Shown: piece after piece, positions 37,240 to 48,127 of the stretch
How positions within the stretch are numbered: position 1 is the first letter of the stretch
How the letters are laid out: the number at the start of each line of letters is the position of its first letter
Assembly: GCA_027619975.1 (NCBI GenBank)
Contig: JAQCGX010000010.1
Span: 1 to 64,000 of the forward strand
DNA from: Nitrospinota bacterium
GTDB lineage: Bacteria; Nitrospinota; Nitrospinia; Nitrospinales; VA-1
Direction of reading: 5' to 3'
Length of the DNA stretch: 64,000 nt
Notes under the pieces: generated by a model
Database searches by the model: none
Seen by the model: only the letters and a program-made list of their open reading frames with translations
What the model was told of the DNA's origin: nothing
Translations under genes and position numbers: made by a program

Positions 37240-38104
37240 TTTTACGTTTCCGTGCAGAAACCACCCGTTCCACTCCTGTGTAATCCAAAGTCACTTGCGG
37301 CGTCTGATAGCCGCCATACTCTGCAAAAAGAGATCGCACCGCCGGTGCCTGCTGGTCACCAACTTCTAAAAACAAAGCCCCGCCTTCGATCAAATGGGTT
37401 AAGGCCTCTGGCAGAATGCGTTTATAAAGTTCCAATCCTTGCTCGCCACCATCAAGGGCCCGTTTCGGCTCAAAATTTTTAACATCGGGCATTAAAGATT
37501 CCATTTCTCCATCTTCAATATATGGGGGATTTGAAAGAATGGCATGAAAGGGACCCTTCAGATCACAGGTAAACAAATCGCCCTGGACAAACTTGATACG
37601 GTCCGCCACGCCATGAACCCAGGCATTGGTCTGGGCAACCTCCAGGGCCGGTGGAGAAATATCAACCGCCGTCACCTGCGCATTGGGAAGCTCTCTTGCG
37701 GCCACAACGGCGATGTTTCCTGAACCGGTGCCGATGTCCAAAATTTGCAGGGGGGAAGATAACGGGGTGGCTCGCACCCATTGAAGAAACTGCTCCAACA
37801 AAACTTCGGTTTCCCAACGGGGAACCAGGACATCTGGAGTCACCTGAAAATCCATGCCCCAGAATTCCCGGCAGCCGAGGATATAGGCCACGGGTTCTCT
37901 AAGAAAACGCCGCTCCACGAAACTTTTAGAAAGGACGATTTCTTCTTCTTTTAATTTGCGTTCCGGCTCTCGGTAAAGGTCCTCTCGGCTTGCGTGCAGC
38001 CCTTTAGCCAATAAAACTTCAGCCTCCAGTTGCGGAGATTCTATGCCCGCCTGAGTGAGACGCTCGGCAGACCATTTTAAAAAAGCTTTTGTTGTCCAAG
38101 TCAT
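37232..38104 (-). CDS. prmC: Release-factor glutamine methyltransferase
   Basis: From the ATG at 38104 (290 residues). It contains the SAM motif ILDIGTGSGNIAVVAA and the NPPY catalytic motif. It methylates the GGQ glutamine of release factors. The adjacent prfA gene encodes one of its substrates. A longer upstream frame has no family similarity. Confidence 0.94.
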   Translation of the reverse strand: MTWTTKAFLKWSAERLTQAGIESPQLEAEVLLAKGLHASREDLYREPERKLKEEEIVLSKSFVERRFLREPVAYILGCREFWGMDFQVTPDVLVPRWETEVLLEQFLQWVRATPLSSPLQILDIGTGSGNIAVVAARELPNAQVTAVDISPPALEVAQTNAWVHGVADRIKFVQGDLFTCDLKGPFHAILSNPPYIEDGEMESLMPDVKNFEPKRALDGGEQGLELYKRILPEALTHLIEGGALFLEVGDQQAPAVRSLFAEYGGYQTPQVTLDYTGVERVVSARKRKNG

Positions 38105-38159
38105 TTTTTTGAACTGCCTTAAACTGGGAAAATACCCAACCTTGCCTGTTGACTTGCCG

Positions 38160-39266
38160 TTACGCTCTGGTTTTTTCCGATTTTCCTTTTTCCAGTTCGA
38201 GAATATTTTGTTTGAGAGTCTCGGCCTGGTTGTGAAGGGTGAGTTCATCGATAATTTCGTCCAGATCGCCTTCAAGAATCTGAGAAAGTTTGTGCAGGGT
38301 CAATCCGATGCGATGGTCGCTCATCCGCTCCTGTGGGAAATTATAGGTGCGGATGCGTTCACTGCGATCCCCGGTTCCCACCTGTTGTTTGCGGTTTTTT
38401 GCCATTTCGTCATGCTGTTTTTGCTGCACCTCGTCGTAGAGTCTGGCGCGCAGCACTTTCATCGCCTTTTCCCGGTTTTTGTGTTGCGACTTCTCATCCT
38501 GACAGATCACCACCAGCCCGGTCGGGATATAGGTGATGCGTACCGCCGAATCGGTGGTGTTGACGCTCTGGCCTCCCGGACCGGAGGACCGATACACATC
38601 GATTTTTAAATCTGACGGATTGATTTTGATATCCACCTCTTCAGCTTCCGGCAGAATCGCAATCGTCACGGCAGAGGTGTGGACCCGCCCTTGAGTCTCG
38701 GTTTCCGGAACCCTTTGCACACGATGGGTTCCGCTTTCAAATTTTAGCCGGCTGAATACGCCTTTGCCGCTGACACTGAGAATGATTTCCTTGAATCCGC
38801 CCTTGCCACTGATATTAGTGCTGAGGAGTTCTGTCTTCCATTTACGGAGTTCCGCGTATCGGGAGTACATGCGAAACAAATCCGCCGCGAACAGGGCCGA
38901 CTCTTCTCCACCGGTGCCGGCGCGAATCTCCATGATAACGCTTTTTTCATCCCGGGGATCTTTGGGCAACAACAGTCGTTTCAAATTTGCTTCAACTTTT
39001 TGACGTTTTTCCGTCAACGTGTTGAGTTCGTCCTGAGCCATCTCCACCATTTCCGCATCGGTTTCCTCGGCCACGATTTTTTTATTTTCTTCCAATTGAA
39101 CGACAATCGTTTTCAGCACTTTGGCCGCGGCCACGATAGGAGCCAGTTCCGATTGCTCGCGGGCATACTTCTTGTATTCGGATTGCTGGGCGATGATTTG
39201 CGGATCGCTCAGCAATCCGTTGAGCTGATCGTAGCGTTTTTCAATGGAATCAAGTTTTTTAAGCAT
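38160..39266 (-). CDS. prfA: Peptide chain release factor 1
   Basis: 368 residues. GGQ lies in [10 protein letters not shown], and the stop-codon-reading tripeptide reads PET in [10 protein letters not shown], matching the P-x-T of RF1 that recognises UAA and UAG. It is relevant to the amber codon in clpC, since RF1 is present and should terminate there. It sits between rpmE and prmC in the classical order. Confidence 0.96.
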   Translation of the reverse strand: MLKKLDSIEKRYDQLNGLLSDPQIIAQQSEYKKYAREQSELAPIVAAAKVLKTIVVQLEENKKIVAEETDAEMVEMAQDELNTLTEKRQKVEANLKRLLLPKDPRDEKSVIMEIRAGTGGEESALFAADLFRMYSRYAELRKWKTELLSTNISGKGGFKEIILSVSGKGVFSRLKFESGTHRVQRVPETETQGRVHTSAVTIAILPEAEEVDIKINPSDLKIDVYRSSGPGGQSVNTTDSAVRITYIPTGLVVICQDEKSQHKNREKAMKVLRARLYDEVQQKQHDEMAKNRKQQVGTGDRSERIRTYNFPQERMSDHRIGLTLHKLSQILEGDLDEIIDELTLHNQAETLKQNILELEKGKSEKTRA

Positions 39267-39369
39267 CGAACGGCCTCACAGTGTGAGGGGGTGGGGATAT
39301 CGTTAAACGAATATTACCGAAAATTCATGCCGCAATTACTGCGGCAAGGATTTGGTTGTGAGGAATAGG

Positions 39370-39606
39370 CTAATTGGGGGCGACAGTTTCCTGATCGCTT
39401 GTGGTATTTTTCTTGGAGTATTTGCGGTTGAATTTTTCAATGCGACCAGCGGTGTCCAGCAGTTTCTGCTTTCCGGTAAAGAACGGATGACACGCCGAGC
39501 AAATTTCTAGATGCAGGTCTTTTACGGTAGAACCGATTGACACTTTATTCCCGCAAGCGCAAGTTATTTCGGTTTCAAAATACTCTGGATGAATGCCCTC
39601 TTTCAT
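39370..39606 (-). CDS. rpmE: 50S ribosomal protein L31, zinc type
   Basis: 78 residues. MKEGIHPEY start, Cys16, Cys18, Cys36 and Cys39 for zinc, and PFFTGKQKL. The cysteines mark the C+ form used when zinc is available. Located between rho and prfA. Confidence 0.95.
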   Translation of the reverse strand: MKEGIHPEYFETEITCACGNKVSIGSTVKDLHLEICSACHPFFTGKQKLLDTAGRIEKFNRKYSKKNTTSDQETVAPN

Positions 39607-39624
39607 TACTTCGTTCCTCTAAAA

Positions 39625-40884
39625 TCAAGTGTTCATGGCGGCCAAAAATTCGGCATTAGTTTTCGTCTCTTTAATCTTCTGCAGGAGAAGGTCCATCGTA
39701 TCATGAATCCCCATCGGCAGTAAAACTTTTCTTAATAGCCATACCCGTTGCAAGTCTTCTGGCGGCAGAAGCAGTTCTTCTTTCCGCGTTCCGGAGCGAT
39801 TGATATCGATCGACGGAAACGTTCTCTTGTCCGCCAGTTTGCGATCCAGAACAATCTCGAGGTTACCGGTTCCCTTGAATTCCTCAAAGATGACGTCATC
39901 CATGCGGCTTCCCGTATCGATCAGAGCTGTCGCAATAATGGTCAAACTGCCACCTTCTTCCAAATTACGGGCGGCGCCGAAAAACCTCTTTGGGCGTTGC
40001 AGGGCGTTGGAATCGACACCACCTGAAAGCACCTTGCCGCTGGGCGGGACGATGGCATTGTAGGCACGGGCCAGACGCGTGATACTGTCCAGCAGAATCA
40101 CCACGTCTTTTTTATGCTCCACCAGACGTTTGGCCTTCTCGATCACCATTTCAGCCACCTGAACGTGGCGTTGGGCTGGCTCGTCAAATGTGGAGCTGAT
40201 TACCTCTCCCTTTACCGAACGTTGCATGTCCGTCACTTCCTCCGGGCGCTCGTCGATCAGCAAAACGATCAGCACGACCTCGGGGAAATTGGTGCTGATG
40301 CTGTTGGCGATCGACTGTAAAAGCATGGTTTTACCCGTTCTTGGAGGAGCCACGATCAATCCGCGCTGGCCTTTGCCGATAGGGGTCATCAAATCCATGA
40401 CTCTGGCGCTGTAGTCCTTACAGTTTGGCGTCTCCAGACGCAGACGTTCCTCCGGGTACAGAGGCGTCAGATTGTCAAACAGGATTTTATCCTTGGTTTT
40501 TTCGGGATTCTCAAAATTGATAGCCTCGACCTTTAACAGCGCAAAATAACGTTCACTGTCCTTCGGGGGTCGAATCTGCCCGGAAATGGTGTCACCTGTG
40601 CGCATATCAAATTTACGGATCTGTGACGGCGATACATAGATATCATCTGGGCCCGGCAAATAGTTGTAGGTCGGGGCCCGGAGAAAACCGAAACCGTCTG
40701 GAAGGATCTCCAGAACTCCCTGGCCAAACATCAAGCCATCCTTTTCCGTCTTGGCTTCCAGGATCTTAAAAATAAGGTCCTGTTTGCGTAGCCCGCTATG
40801 CCCCTGAATTTTTAATTCCTTGGCTATATTAGTGAGCTCGGAGATGGTTTTTGACTTTAATTCTTCAATATTCATTTGGCTCAT
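39625..40884 (-). CDS. rho: Transcription termination factor Rho
   Basis: 419 residues. An N-terminal Rho helical and cold-shock RNA-binding domain ([16 protein letters not shown]) precedes the RecA-like ATPase with [16 protein letters not shown] (Walker A) and [10 protein letters not shown] (Walker B). As the first gene of rho-rpmE-prfA-prmC-murA it probably drives the operon from a promoter about 225 bp upstream. Confidence 0.97.
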   Translation of the reverse strand: MSQMNIEELKSKTISELTNIAKELKIQGHSGLRKQDLIFKILEAKTEKDGLMFGQGVLEILPDGFGFLRAPTYNYLPGPDDIYVSPSQIRKFDMRTGDTISGQIRPPKDSERYFALLKVEAINFENPEKTKDKILFDNLTPLYPEERLRLETPNCKDYSARVMDLMTPIGKGQRGLIVAPPRTGKTMLLQSIANSISTNFPEVVLIVLLIDERPEEVTDMQRSVKGEVISSTFDEPAQRHVQVAEMVIEKAKRLVEHKKDVVILLDSITRLARAYNAIVPPSGKVLSGGVDSNALQRPKRFFGAARNLEEGGSLTIIATALIDTGSRMDDVIFEEFKGTGNLEIVLDRKLADKRTFPSIDINRSGTRKEELLLPPEDLQRVWLLRKVLLPMGIHDTMDLLLQKIKETKTNAEFLAAMNT

Positions 40885-41623
40885 AGGTCTTGGTCTCTCT
40901 GAAGTAGAGATTTTTGGAAGAAGTTGATTATTATTTTGGGTTTGGAGTATTTAATTGATTGTCTGGATTGTGGGCAGAAAGAAAGCTTTCGATATTTTTT
41001 TAGGTTTATTGCAAATAGATATGTTTATTTATGGAAGCGTAGAATAAAAGCTGGGTTGCTTGATTGAGCTTCGGAGTTGTTTTGGGAGCTTGGAGATCTT
41101 CATTTAGGTTATCCAGTTAAATCACTTTTGTCAACATTTTTCTTATACTCCCTCGTTTCCTGTTTCAGGCAAGATACCCTCTGGCTTATTTTTCTTTAGA
41201 TATCCATAAATGCAGACATCTTTGGAAAGAACGGATTTATTTTACCGATCCACATATTTTTGCTTTTTATTCGCTGAAACGTTTGTACCTCTGAACTATC
41301 ACAACAATTCCTGACTGGAGAGAGCAGACAGGATCGACAACCTGGATCAGCAACCAGCCGATGGCAAAGTTTATAGGCCCTTGCGGTTTGACTTAAAACA
41401 CAATTAAAGGCAGAATACCGGACTGGAGTTTACGGATGCAGGATTTTATTTTCTCTGAACGGAGAGGGCAGGCAGGCACATCTCGCCGTTGTGAATGGAG
41501 CCTGGAAGTCCTGCAAGAATAAACTCTTTTTATATTTCAGCCCTGTTGAAAGAAAAAGAAGCTATCAGACCGGTGGTTTGAGCTTCTGCAAATAGTGAAT
41601 TTTGAGTGCAAAAGGAAAATTGG
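40885..41623. other. Long rho leader and divergent intergenic region
   Basis: About 740 bp without a supported gene between divergent rho and the cysteine-cluster gene. I see AT-rich sequence, a candidate rho promoter at 41106-41134, and no tRNA, transposon end or convincing small frame. The rho leader would be about 215 nt, enough for the autoregulation known for rho in other bacteria. Confidence 0.45.
41106..41134 (-). promoter_or_regulatory. Sigma-70-type promoter candidate for rho
   Basis: On the minus strand TTGACA (41134-41129) is followed after 17 bases by TAACCT (41111-41106). The -35 box is perfect and the -10 box weak. It would direct transcription into rho. Confidence 0.4.
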
Positions 41624-42037
41624 ATGAAAACGAAGAGTAATAGAGATGACACGAACCAATGTGAAAAATGTTTACCGGCGTATTGCTGCAATTATTTCGC
41701 TTTTGGAATCGATGAACCGGAAGAACGAAGGGACTACGAGAGCCTACTCTGGAAACTGGCTCATGACAAAGTTTCCATTTATATCTATCGCAAGTCCTGG
41801 TATATCATGATTCATACACGGTGCAACTTTTTAACCATCGACAACAAATGCGCCATTTACGAAACCCGCCCCTACATGTGCCGCGAACACAGTACGGATA
41901 ACTGTGAATACACAGGCTCCGACTACGGTTTCACAGAACATTTTAAAAGCTACGACGATTTGCTGATCTGGATTAAGGAAAACACCAACTTCCGGTTCAC
42001 GCAAGAGCCCACTGGTATTCCAGCGAACTGTCTCTGA
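41624..42037 (+). CDS. Cysteine-cluster (YkgJ-like) protein
   Basis: 137 residues from the ATG at 41624 with AAGGA upstream; a GTG at 41606 is less likely. Cys pattern NQCEKCLPAYCC near the start, then TRCNFL...NKCAIYETRPYMCREH. This matches the YkgJ/UPF0153 zinc- or iron-binding cysteine-cluster family of unknown role. It is divergent from rho and converges on the rplQ terminator. Confidence 0.82.
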   Translation: MKTKSNRDDTNQCEKCLPAYCCNYFAFGIDEPEERRDYESLLWKLAHDKVSIYIYRKSWYIMIHTRCNFLTIDNKCAIYETRPYMCREHSTDNCEYTGSDYGFTEHFKSYDDLLIWIKENTNFRFTQEPTGIPANCL

Positions 42038-42048
42038 TAAAAATAGAA

Positions 42049-42078
42049 AATCCCACCCGGCTCAAGCTGGGTGGGATT
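42049..42078. terminator. Bidirectional terminator at the end of the ribosomal block
   Basis: A perfect 10-bp stem AATCCCACCC/GGGTGGGATT. On the minus strand, after rplQ, it is followed by TTCTATTTTTA. It closes the long ribosomal transcription unit and can serve the converging plus-strand gene as well. Confidence 0.8.
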
Positions 42079-42101
42079 CCGAAATAAGGCGGGTACTATT
42101 T

Positions 42102-42641
42102 CTACTCTTTATCAGTGGATTCTTTTTTAGCCGGGGCCGTTTCCCCTTTTTTTTCCGAGGATTTTTTAGTTTTACCGGTTTCTGTTTTCTTCGCCGTTTC
42201 CTTCTTTGCATCGGCCTTTTTTGCACCAGCCTTGGGCTTGGCTTCTTTCTTAACTTTAGCCGACTTTGGGCTCTGTATTTCGCTATCGGCTTCTACAAGC
42301 TCGATGAATGCCATGGGCGCATCGTCCCCTTTGCGGCTGCCGATCTTAATGATGCGCGTATAACCGCCATTTCTTGTTGCAAATCGCTCGGCAATGGGAC
42401 CAAAAAGTTTCTTAAGCGCTTCTTTTTCCTGAACGGTTCGAAAGGCCAGCCGTCTTGCATGGAGCGTCCCTTTTTTCCCAAGGGTGATCGTTTTTTCCGC
42501 TTTACTACGCAATTCTTTGGCTTTGGCGAGTGTCGTTTGAATTCGTTCTCTTACGATAAGAGCCGTAACCAGGTTGCGGAATAAGGCTTTTCTATGAGCG
42601 GATGTCCGCCCTAATTTCCTACCGGCTTTTAAATGACGCAT
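42102..42641 (-). CDS. rplQ: 50S ribosomal protein L17 with basic/acidic tail
   Basis: The first about 118 residues are ordinary L17 ([20 protein letters not shown]...). A 60-residue tail of Lys, Ala, Glu, Thr and Ser follows ([20 protein letters not shown]), giving 179 residues against the usual 120-130. The tail is probably disordered and rRNA-exposed. Last gene of the alpha cluster, directly before the terminator. Confidence 0.96.
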   Translation of the reverse strand: MRHLKAGRKLGRTSAHRKALFRNLVTALIVRERIQTTLAKAKELRSKAEKTITLGKKGTLHARRLAFRTVQEKEALKKLFGPIAERFATRNGGYTRIIKIGSRKGDDAPMAFIELVEADSEIQSPKSAKVKKEAKPKAGAKKADAKKETAKKTETGKTKKSSEKKGETAPAKKESTDKE

Positions 42642-42688
42642 GAGCCTTTTTATTCTCCAGAAATGGATTTAACTGCAGGAGTAAATTT

Positions 42689-43717
42689 TCATCCTGCAAC
42701 ATCGGTTTCAACTTCTTTCTTTTTTCTCGCCAGATTGATTTGCTTCAAATCCTCTTCATCGATTTTCATTCCGAGATGCAGCCCCATTTCCTCCAGAATC
42801 TCCTTGATTTCGTTCAAGGATTTTCTGCCAAAGTTTCTGGTTTTGAGCATTTCACCATCGGTCTTTTGAATCAATTCAGAAATGGTTTGAATATTGGCAT
42901 TTTTCAGGCAATTATAAGAACGAACCGAAAGCTCCAGTTCCTCAACACATTTTGCCATATTGACCAGAACCTTCTGTTTCTTTTCATCGACTTGCGGCTG
43001 AACAGCTTCAGGTTCTTCATCGAAGTTAATGAAGATTTGCATGTGGTCCTTCACGATCTTGGCCGCGTGAGCCACCGCATCGTCGGGCGTGATGCCGCCA
43101 TTGGTCCAAAGCTCCATAACCAACTGATCGTAATCAGTGGACTGCTCCACCCGGGTCTTTTCGACCGTGAAGGTGACTTTTTCGATGGGAGAAAATATCG
43201 CGTCTATCGGAATCATCTGAACCGACTCATCCTCCAGACTGTGCTGTTCAGAAGGAACATACCCTCTTCCCCTGTGAACCACCATTTCCATATCAATGGA
43301 GCCATTTGTATCCAAAGTGGCGATGTGATGATCGGGGTTCAAAACGATCACATCAGGATCAGCAGTAATATCCGCCGCTGTCAATACGCCCGGTGTGCTT
43401 TTCTTGATATAAATTCTTTTACTGGATGCTTCCCCACGCAATGTAAGATTCACCTGTTTCAAATTAAGAATGATCTCGGTGACATCTTCAATGACTCCAG
43501 GGATGGAAGAAAACTCGTGGTAAACCCCCTCAAACTTGACTCCGATGATCGCGGCTCCCTCAATTGAGGATAACAGCATCCGCCGCAAAGAGTTACCAAT
43601 CGTCACCCCATACCCTCTTTCGAAGGGACCTGCAGTAAATTTTCCGTAATTAGCGGATTTATCTTTTTTATCGAATTCCAAACGCTTGGGTTTGATAATT
43701 CCCTGGGCTGTGTACAT
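42689..43717 (-). CDS. rpoA: RNA polymerase alpha subunit
   Basis: 342 residues. N-terminal dimerisation domain with [16 protein letters not shown], and C-terminal domain ([20 protein letters not shown]...[12 protein letters not shown]) that contacts UP elements and activators. Placed between rpsD and rplQ, as in most bacteria. Confidence 0.98.
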   Translation of the reverse strand: MYTAQGIIKPKRLEFDKKDKSANYGKFTAGPFERGYGVTIGNSLRRMLLSSIEGAAIIGVKFEGVYHEFSSIPGVIEDVTEIILNLKQVNLTLRGEASSKRIYIKKSTPGVLTAADITADPDVIVLNPDHHIATLDTNGSIDMEMVVHRGRGYVPSEQHSLEDESVQMIPIDAIFSPIEKVTFTVEKTRVEQSTDYDQLVMELWTNGGITPDDAVAHAAKIVKDHMQIFINFDEEPEAVQPQVDEKKQKVLVNMAKCVEELELSVRSYNCLKNANIQTISELIQKTDGEMLKTRNFGRKSLNEIKEILEEMGLHLGMKIDEEDLKQINLARKKKEVETDVAG

Positions 43718-43800
43718 TAAGCCTCCGGTGCTTGTTCTATTTTAGCGTTAACTAATTATTGCAGTAATAATGAGCCAACAAATTGACGAACGGAAATTCG

Positions 43801-44427
43801 TTACCGAGAATATAGCTCTACGATCAACTGTTCTTGAACGGGAATAGCAACATCTTCTCGGGTAGGTAAGGCCTGAACCAGCCCTTGTTTACTTTCCAAA
43901 TCAAAAGCAAGCCAATGTGGCAAGGTTTTACTTTTTAATCGTTCCAGTGCATTTTTCACAGGAGCCTTTGCAACTTTCCTGGGGTCAGGAGCGATTGTAT
44001 CGCCTTTCTTGACAGCATACGATGGAATATTAACGCGCTTCCCGTTTACCATGAAGTGGTTGTGCCGAATCAACTGCCTTGCAGAGTTTCTGGATTCGCC
44101 CAACCCCATGCGATAAACAACATTATCCAGCCGCAACTCAAGACTCTGCAATAAATTCTCTCCTGTAATGCCCTTTTTTCTATCCGCAGCAGCAAAGGTA
44201 ATTCTGAATTGCTTTTCAAGTATCCCGTAAAATCTTTTAAGTTTCTGCTTTTCTCTAAGCTGAACCCCATATTCGGAAAATTGCTTGCGGCCCTGCCCAT
44301 GTTGACCGGGAAGATAGGCTCTCCGCTCAATGGCGCATTTCGCCGTCTCACAACGGCTGCCCTTCAAGAACAGTTTGATACCTTCTCTGCGGCACAAACG
44401 ACAAACAGACCCCGTATATCTTGCCAA
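43801..44427 (-). CDS. rpsD: 30S ribosomal protein S4, zinc type
   Basis: 208 residues. N-terminal Cys9, Cys12, Cys26 and Cys31 form a zinc site (C+ S4). The S4 RNA-binding domain follows ([20 protein letters not shown]). In many bacteria S4 represses the alpha operon. A primary 16S rRNA binder. Confidence 0.97.
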   Translation of the reverse strand: MARYTGSVCRLCRREGIKLFLKGSRCETAKCAIERRAYLPGQHGQGRKQFSEYGVQLREKQKLKRFYGILEKQFRITFAAADRKKGITGENLLQSLELRLDNVVYRMGLGESRNSARQLIRHNHFMVNGKRVNIPSYAVKKGDTIAPDPRKVAKAPVKNALERLKSKTLPHWLAFDLESKQGLVQALPTREDVAIPVQEQLIVELYSR

Positions 44428-44457
44428 GTTAAATCTCCCGTGAAAAATAGTTGCACA

Positions 44458-44859
44458 TTATACTCTTCTCCGCTTTCTAGGACGGCATCCATTATGCGGA
44501 ATCGGAGTTTTGTCGCGGATAACAAGGACTTCCATGCCTGCCGCCTGCAACGATCGAATCGCGGACTCTCGCCCTGGCCCAGGACCTCTAACATGAACTT
44601 CCAGCTTCCTCATACCCATATCCCTAGCCTTAATCGCGGCTTTTTCGGAAGCCACCTGGGCGGCAAATGGGGTACTCTTCCGGGAGCCCTTAAAACCTTG
44701 CGCCCCTGCACTGGACCATGAAATGACGTTTCCAGATGTATCACTGATGGTCACCAACGTATTATTAAACGTTGCCTGGATGTGCGCAATTCCCGTTTCG
44801 GGAGCGGTCTTTTGTTTCTTTTTACCGCCGCCCTTGCCTGCTTTGCCTTTATCCGCCAT
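44458..44859 (-). CDS. rpsK: 30S ribosomal protein S11
   Basis: 133 residues. A Lys/Gly-rich start precedes [17 protein letters not shown] and the conserved end [11 protein letters not shown]. Platform protein of the small subunit. 18 bp after rpsM in the alpha cluster. Confidence 0.97.
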   Translation of the reverse strand: MADKGKAGKGGGKKKQKTAPETGIAHIQATFNNTLVTISDTSGNVISWSSAGAQGFKGSRKSTPFAAQVASEKAAIKARDMGMRKLEVHVRGPGPGRESAIRSLQAAGMEVLVIRDKTPIPHNGCRPRKRRRV

Positions 44860-44877
44860 GTTTCATCTTCCCTTTAT

Positions 44878-45252
44878 TTATTTTTTAGAGGCTCTGGCCC
44901 CAACGGTTTTCTTGGGTCCTTTGCGTGTTCGGGCATTAGTGTGAGACCGCTGCCCTCTAACCGGCAACCCTTTTCGATGGCGCAAACCGCGGTAACTTCC
45001 AATATCCATCAGACGCTTGATATTCAAGGCTACTTCACGCCGCACGTCACCCTCTACCTCGCAATCCTTATCGATAATAGTTCGGATTCGAGAAATTTCA
45101 TCTTCGGTCATGTCCTTCATCCGCACATCTTCAGAAATCTTAGCCTTAACCAGTATTTGCTTTGATGTGGTTGCCCCTATCCCATGAATATAGGTAAGCG
45201 CGATCACTGCTCTTTTATCTCTCGGAATGTCTATTCCCGCAATTCTTGCCAC
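44878..45252 (-). CDS. rpsM: 30S ribosomal protein S13
   Basis: 124 residues. [14 protein letters not shown] start, helix-two-turn-helix core, and basic end [14 protein letters not shown]. It contacts 23S rRNA and L5 as an intersubunit bridge. Confidence 0.97.
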   Translation of the reverse strand: MARIAGIDIPRDKRAVIALTYIHGIGATTSKQILVKAKISEDVRMKDMTEDEISRIRTIIDKDCEVEGDVRREVALNIKRLMDIGSYRGLRHRKGLPVRGQRSHTNARTRKGPKKTVGARASKK

Positions 45253-45310
45253 GGTTTCTCCTTTTTCCCTTCAACAGCGTATGTCTATTTGGCACACCCG
45301 CTTTTTTAAA

Positions 45311-45424
45311 TTATCCCTGCCGTTGCTTGTGCTTCGGGTTTTCACAAAGAACCCGCACAACGCCGCGCCTTCGGATCACTTTACACTTTTTACAGATGGG
45401 CTTTACTGAGGATCTAACTTTCAT
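45311..45424 (-). CDS. rpmJ: 50S ribosomal protein L36, zinc type
   Basis: 37 residues: [20 protein letters not shown] followed by an [10 protein letters not shown] end. Cys11, Cys14, Cys27 and His32 bind zinc. It lies between infA and rpsM in the standard position. Confidence 0.95.
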   Translation of the reverse strand: MKVRSSVKPICKKCKVIRRRGVVRVLCENPKHKQRQG

Positions 45425-45454
45425 TTTTTCGATCGAGGTTATTGTATCTGATTT

Positions 45455-45673
45455 TTATTTATAACGATAAGTAATTCGTCCACGAGACAGATCGTAGGGT
45501 GAAAGCTCAACCTTAACCTTATCGCCTGACAGAATGCGGATGAAATGCATCCTCATTTTTCCCGAAATGTGCGCTAGAATTTTATGACCATTTTCCAACT
45601 CCACCCGAAACATCGCGTTCGGCAGGGGTTCCAAAACCGTTCCTTCAACTTCAATCGATTGTTCCTTCGACAT
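45455..45673 (-). CDS. infA: Translation initiation factor IF-1
   Basis: 72 residues from the ATG at 45673, just after the adk stop (an earlier start would overlap adk). An S1-like OB fold with [20 protein letters not shown] and the [12 protein letters not shown] end. It blocks the A site during initiation. Confidence 0.96.
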   Translation of the reverse strand: MSKEQSIEVEGTVLEPLPNAMFRVELENGHKILAHISGKMRMHFIRILSGDKVKVELSPYDLSRGRITYRYK

Positions 45674-45675
45674 AT

Positions 45676-46317
45676 TTACGATACCAGGCTGCAAACTTGG
45701 GAAAAAATTTCTTCTACGGAGCCACGACCTTCCAGGCTTTTCAGATTCCCCTTCTTTCTATAAAATTCCTTAAGAGGAGCGGTTTCCTTTTCGTACACAT
45801 CAAGACGTTTGATGATGGTTTCTCTATTGTCATCGAGGCGCTGATAAAGCACATCACCACAAACATCGCAGATTCCGGTTTTTTTCGGCTGACGTGTTTC
45901 ATCGTGAAACATGGCACCACAGTTGGAACAGGATCTTCTTCCTGTGAGCCGTTCTAACAACTCCTGGGGATTGACTTCAAAGTCGATGACGGTGTCTATT
46001 GACAAGTTCATCTCATCCAGGGTTTCACTGAGCTTTTCCGCCTGCACAATGGTTCTCGGAAAACCGTCCAGAATAAAACCTCGGGAGCAATCCTTATCCC
46101 TTATTCTTTCAGTGATCAACCCGATGACTATCTCATCCGGAACCAATTGACCATCATCCATTACCGCTTTAGCTTGTTTACCAAGTTCGGTGTCATTGCT
46201 GACGGCTTTCCTTAAAATATCACCTGTCGATATTTGCGGAATACCAAATTTATCCGTCAACATCTTTGCTTGCGTTCCTTTCCCCGCTCCCGGAGGACCC
46301 AATAAGATCAACCTCAT
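45676..46317 (-). CDS. adk: Adenylate kinase
   Basis: 213 residues. P-loop [10 protein letters not shown] at 7-16, NMP-binding region, and a LID with four cysteines (CSNCGA...CDVCG) that binds zinc. It interconverts AMP, ADP and ATP. Located between secY and infA, where it usually lies in this operon. Confidence 0.97.
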   Translation of the reverse strand: MRLILLGPPGAGKGTQAKMLTDKFGIPQISTGDILRKAVSNDTELGKQAKAVMDDGQLVPDEIVIGLITERIRDKDCSRGFILDGFPRTIVQAEKLSETLDEMNLSIDTVIDFEVNPQELLERLTGRRSCSNCGAMFHDETRQPKKTGICDVCGDVLYQRLDDNRETIIKRLDVYEKETAPLKEFYRKKGNLKSLEGRGSVEEIFSQVCSLVS

Positions 46318-46320
46318 GAA

Positions 46321-47637
46321 TTAGCCTCGACGGCTTTTCAATCTGCCCTTTTTAACAAAACCGTCATAACTTCTCATTACCATGTGGGATTCTATCTGCT
46401 GCATTGTGTCCAAAGAAACACCGACAACGATCAACAAACTGGTTCCACCAAAATAAAATGGGATGTTGAAATATTTAATCAAAATATCAGGCAAAATACA
46501 AACTAACGAAAGGTAAACAGCACCATAAAAAGTCAATCGTGAAAGTATAGCATCGATGTATTCCGAGGTCTTGCTTCCAGGCCGTATACCAGGTACATAC
46601 CCGCCGTGTTTCTTCATATTGTCAGCAACATCCACCGGGTTAAAAATTACGGCGGTATAGAAATAACAAAAGAAGAATATGGCACCAATGAATATAGCGC
46701 TGTAAATGATCGTCCCCGGAGTCAAACTGGAGGATACGACCTGCATCCAGGGGTGGTCCACAAATTGTGCAATGGTCGCCGGGAACATGATGATAGAAGA
46801 TGCAAAAATTGGAGGAATAACACCCGAAGTATTAACCTTTAAAGGCAGATGTGTGCTCTGTCCGCCATACATCTTCCGTCCGACGACGCGCTTCGCATAT
46901 TGAATCGGGATCCTTCTCTGCCCTCCTTCTGTAAATACAATCGCACCAATCACCACGATCATAAGTACAACCAATAACATCACGATGAGAACGGAAAGTT
47001 CTCCTGTTCCCATGAGGTCCAAGGATTGAAAAATTGCTGCCGGAGTACCCGCTACAATTCCCGCAAATATGATCAGGGAAATTCCGTTACCAATTCCTCT
47101 TTCAGTGATCTGCTCACCCAACCACATGAGAAACGTTGTTCCGGCTGTGAGAGTGAGGATAGCCATCAGCCGGAATTCCCAACCCGGCTCTGGAACTATC
47201 GGCGTACCACCAGGACTTCTCATTGCCTCCAGACCCACGGCAATGCCCGATCCCTGCACCATACACAGAAGGACTGTCCCATAACGAGTGTACTGGGTGA
47301 TCTTTTTTTGCCCCTGCTCTCCTTCCTTCTTCAATCGAGAAAGATAAGGAGACACCATGGTCATTAGCTGAATAATAATCGATGCACTAATATACGGCAT
47401 GATGCCAAGTGCAAAGATTGTCAAGCGGCTCAGCGCCCCGCCGGAAAACATATCAAAAAAACCAAGAATAGTTCCCTGCGCCTGAGCAAAAAGCTCTGCA
47501 AGTGCCTGTGAATTAATTCCGGGTGTGGGTATATGAGCACCGATCCTGTAAACGATCAGAATCACAAGTGTGAACAAAACCCGTTTTTTTAATTCCGGAA
47601 TTTGGAAAATATTACCAAATGCAGCAGCACCACTCAT
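46321..47637 (-). CDS. secY: Protein translocase subunit SecY
   Basis: 438 residues with ten membrane segments and the MPYISASIIIQLM and LMWLGEQITERGIGNG signatures. It forms the protein-export channel with SecE and SecG. Its ATG overlaps the rplO stop (TAATG), so translation is coupled. Confidence 0.97.
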   Translation of the reverse strand: MSGAAAFGNIFQIPELKKRVLFTLVILIVYRIGAHIPTPGINSQALAELFAQAQGTILGFFDMFSGGALSRLTIFALGIMPYISASIIIQLMTMVSPYLSRLKKEGEQGQKKITQYTRYGTVLLCMVQGSGIAVGLEAMRSPGGTPIVPEPGWEFRLMAILTLTAGTTFLMWLGEQITERGIGNGISLIIFAGIVAGTPAAIFQSLDLMGTGELSVLIVMLLVVLMIVVIGAIVFTEGGQRRIPIQYAKRVVGRKMYGGQSTHLPLKVNTSGVIPPIFASSIIMFPATIAQFVDHPWMQVVSSSLTPGTIIYSAIFIGAIFFFCYFYTAVIFNPVDVADNMKKHGGYVPGIRPGSKTSEYIDAILSRLTFYGAVYLSLVCILPDILIKYFNIPFYFGGTSLLIVVGVSLDTMQQIESHMVMRSYDGFVKKGRLKSRRG

Positions 47638-48077
47638 TAAACTATTACGGCCTTTCCTCCAGATTTCTCAATTTTCTCTATTGCCGACTTACTGAACTTA
47701 TGCGCATGCACTGTGATCACTCCGGATACATCTCCATTTGCTAAAATCTTAACGGCAGCTGAACTTTTGACGAGGCCGTGTTCTTTCATAATTTCTGGAG
47801 TGATGGGAAGATCGCCGGTTACTTTGCAAAGCCTGCTAATGTCGACAATTTCATATTCTTTTCTAAATATATTAGTGAAGCCTCGCTTCGGTAAACGTCT
47901 GTGCAGAGGCGTCTGGCCCCCTTCAAACCAAGGATGCGGGTTGCCGCCGGAGCGGGACTTTTGCCCCTTTTGGCCTTTACCGCTGGTCTTTCCAGTTCCC
48001 GATCCGGGACCACGACCAATTCTTTTCCGGTTCTTCTGAACCCCGGGCGCTCTTTTTAAATTTGAAAGTGTTATCAT
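47637..48077 (-). CDS. rplO: 50S ribosomal protein L15
   Basis: 146 residues. The basic Gly-rich N-terminus (RIGRGPGSGTGKTSGKGQKG) and the GFTNIF segment are typical. It follows rpsE directly with no rpmD between them. Confidence 0.97.
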   Translation of the reverse strand: MITLSNLKRAPGVQKNRKRIGRGPGSGTGKTSGKGQKGQKSRSGGNPHPWFEGGQTPLHRRLPKRGFTNIFRKEYEIVDISRLCKVTGDLPITPEIMKEHGLVKSSAAVKILANGDVSGVITVHAHKFSKSAIEKIEKSGGKAVIV

Positions 48078-48127
48078 GGGTTTGGCTCAATCTTTCTCGC
48101 TGAATTCCAATCGTCTGATTGGAAGTT

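Noticed and set aside
40981-41010. CGATATTTTTTTAGG resembles the element interior
   Set aside because: Lacks the preceding CTTCTAAAAATT end and any partner.
42049-42078. Considered as a repeat element rather than a terminator
   Set aside because: Single perfect stem followed by a T-rich stretch at the end of a long operon; terminator explains it fully.
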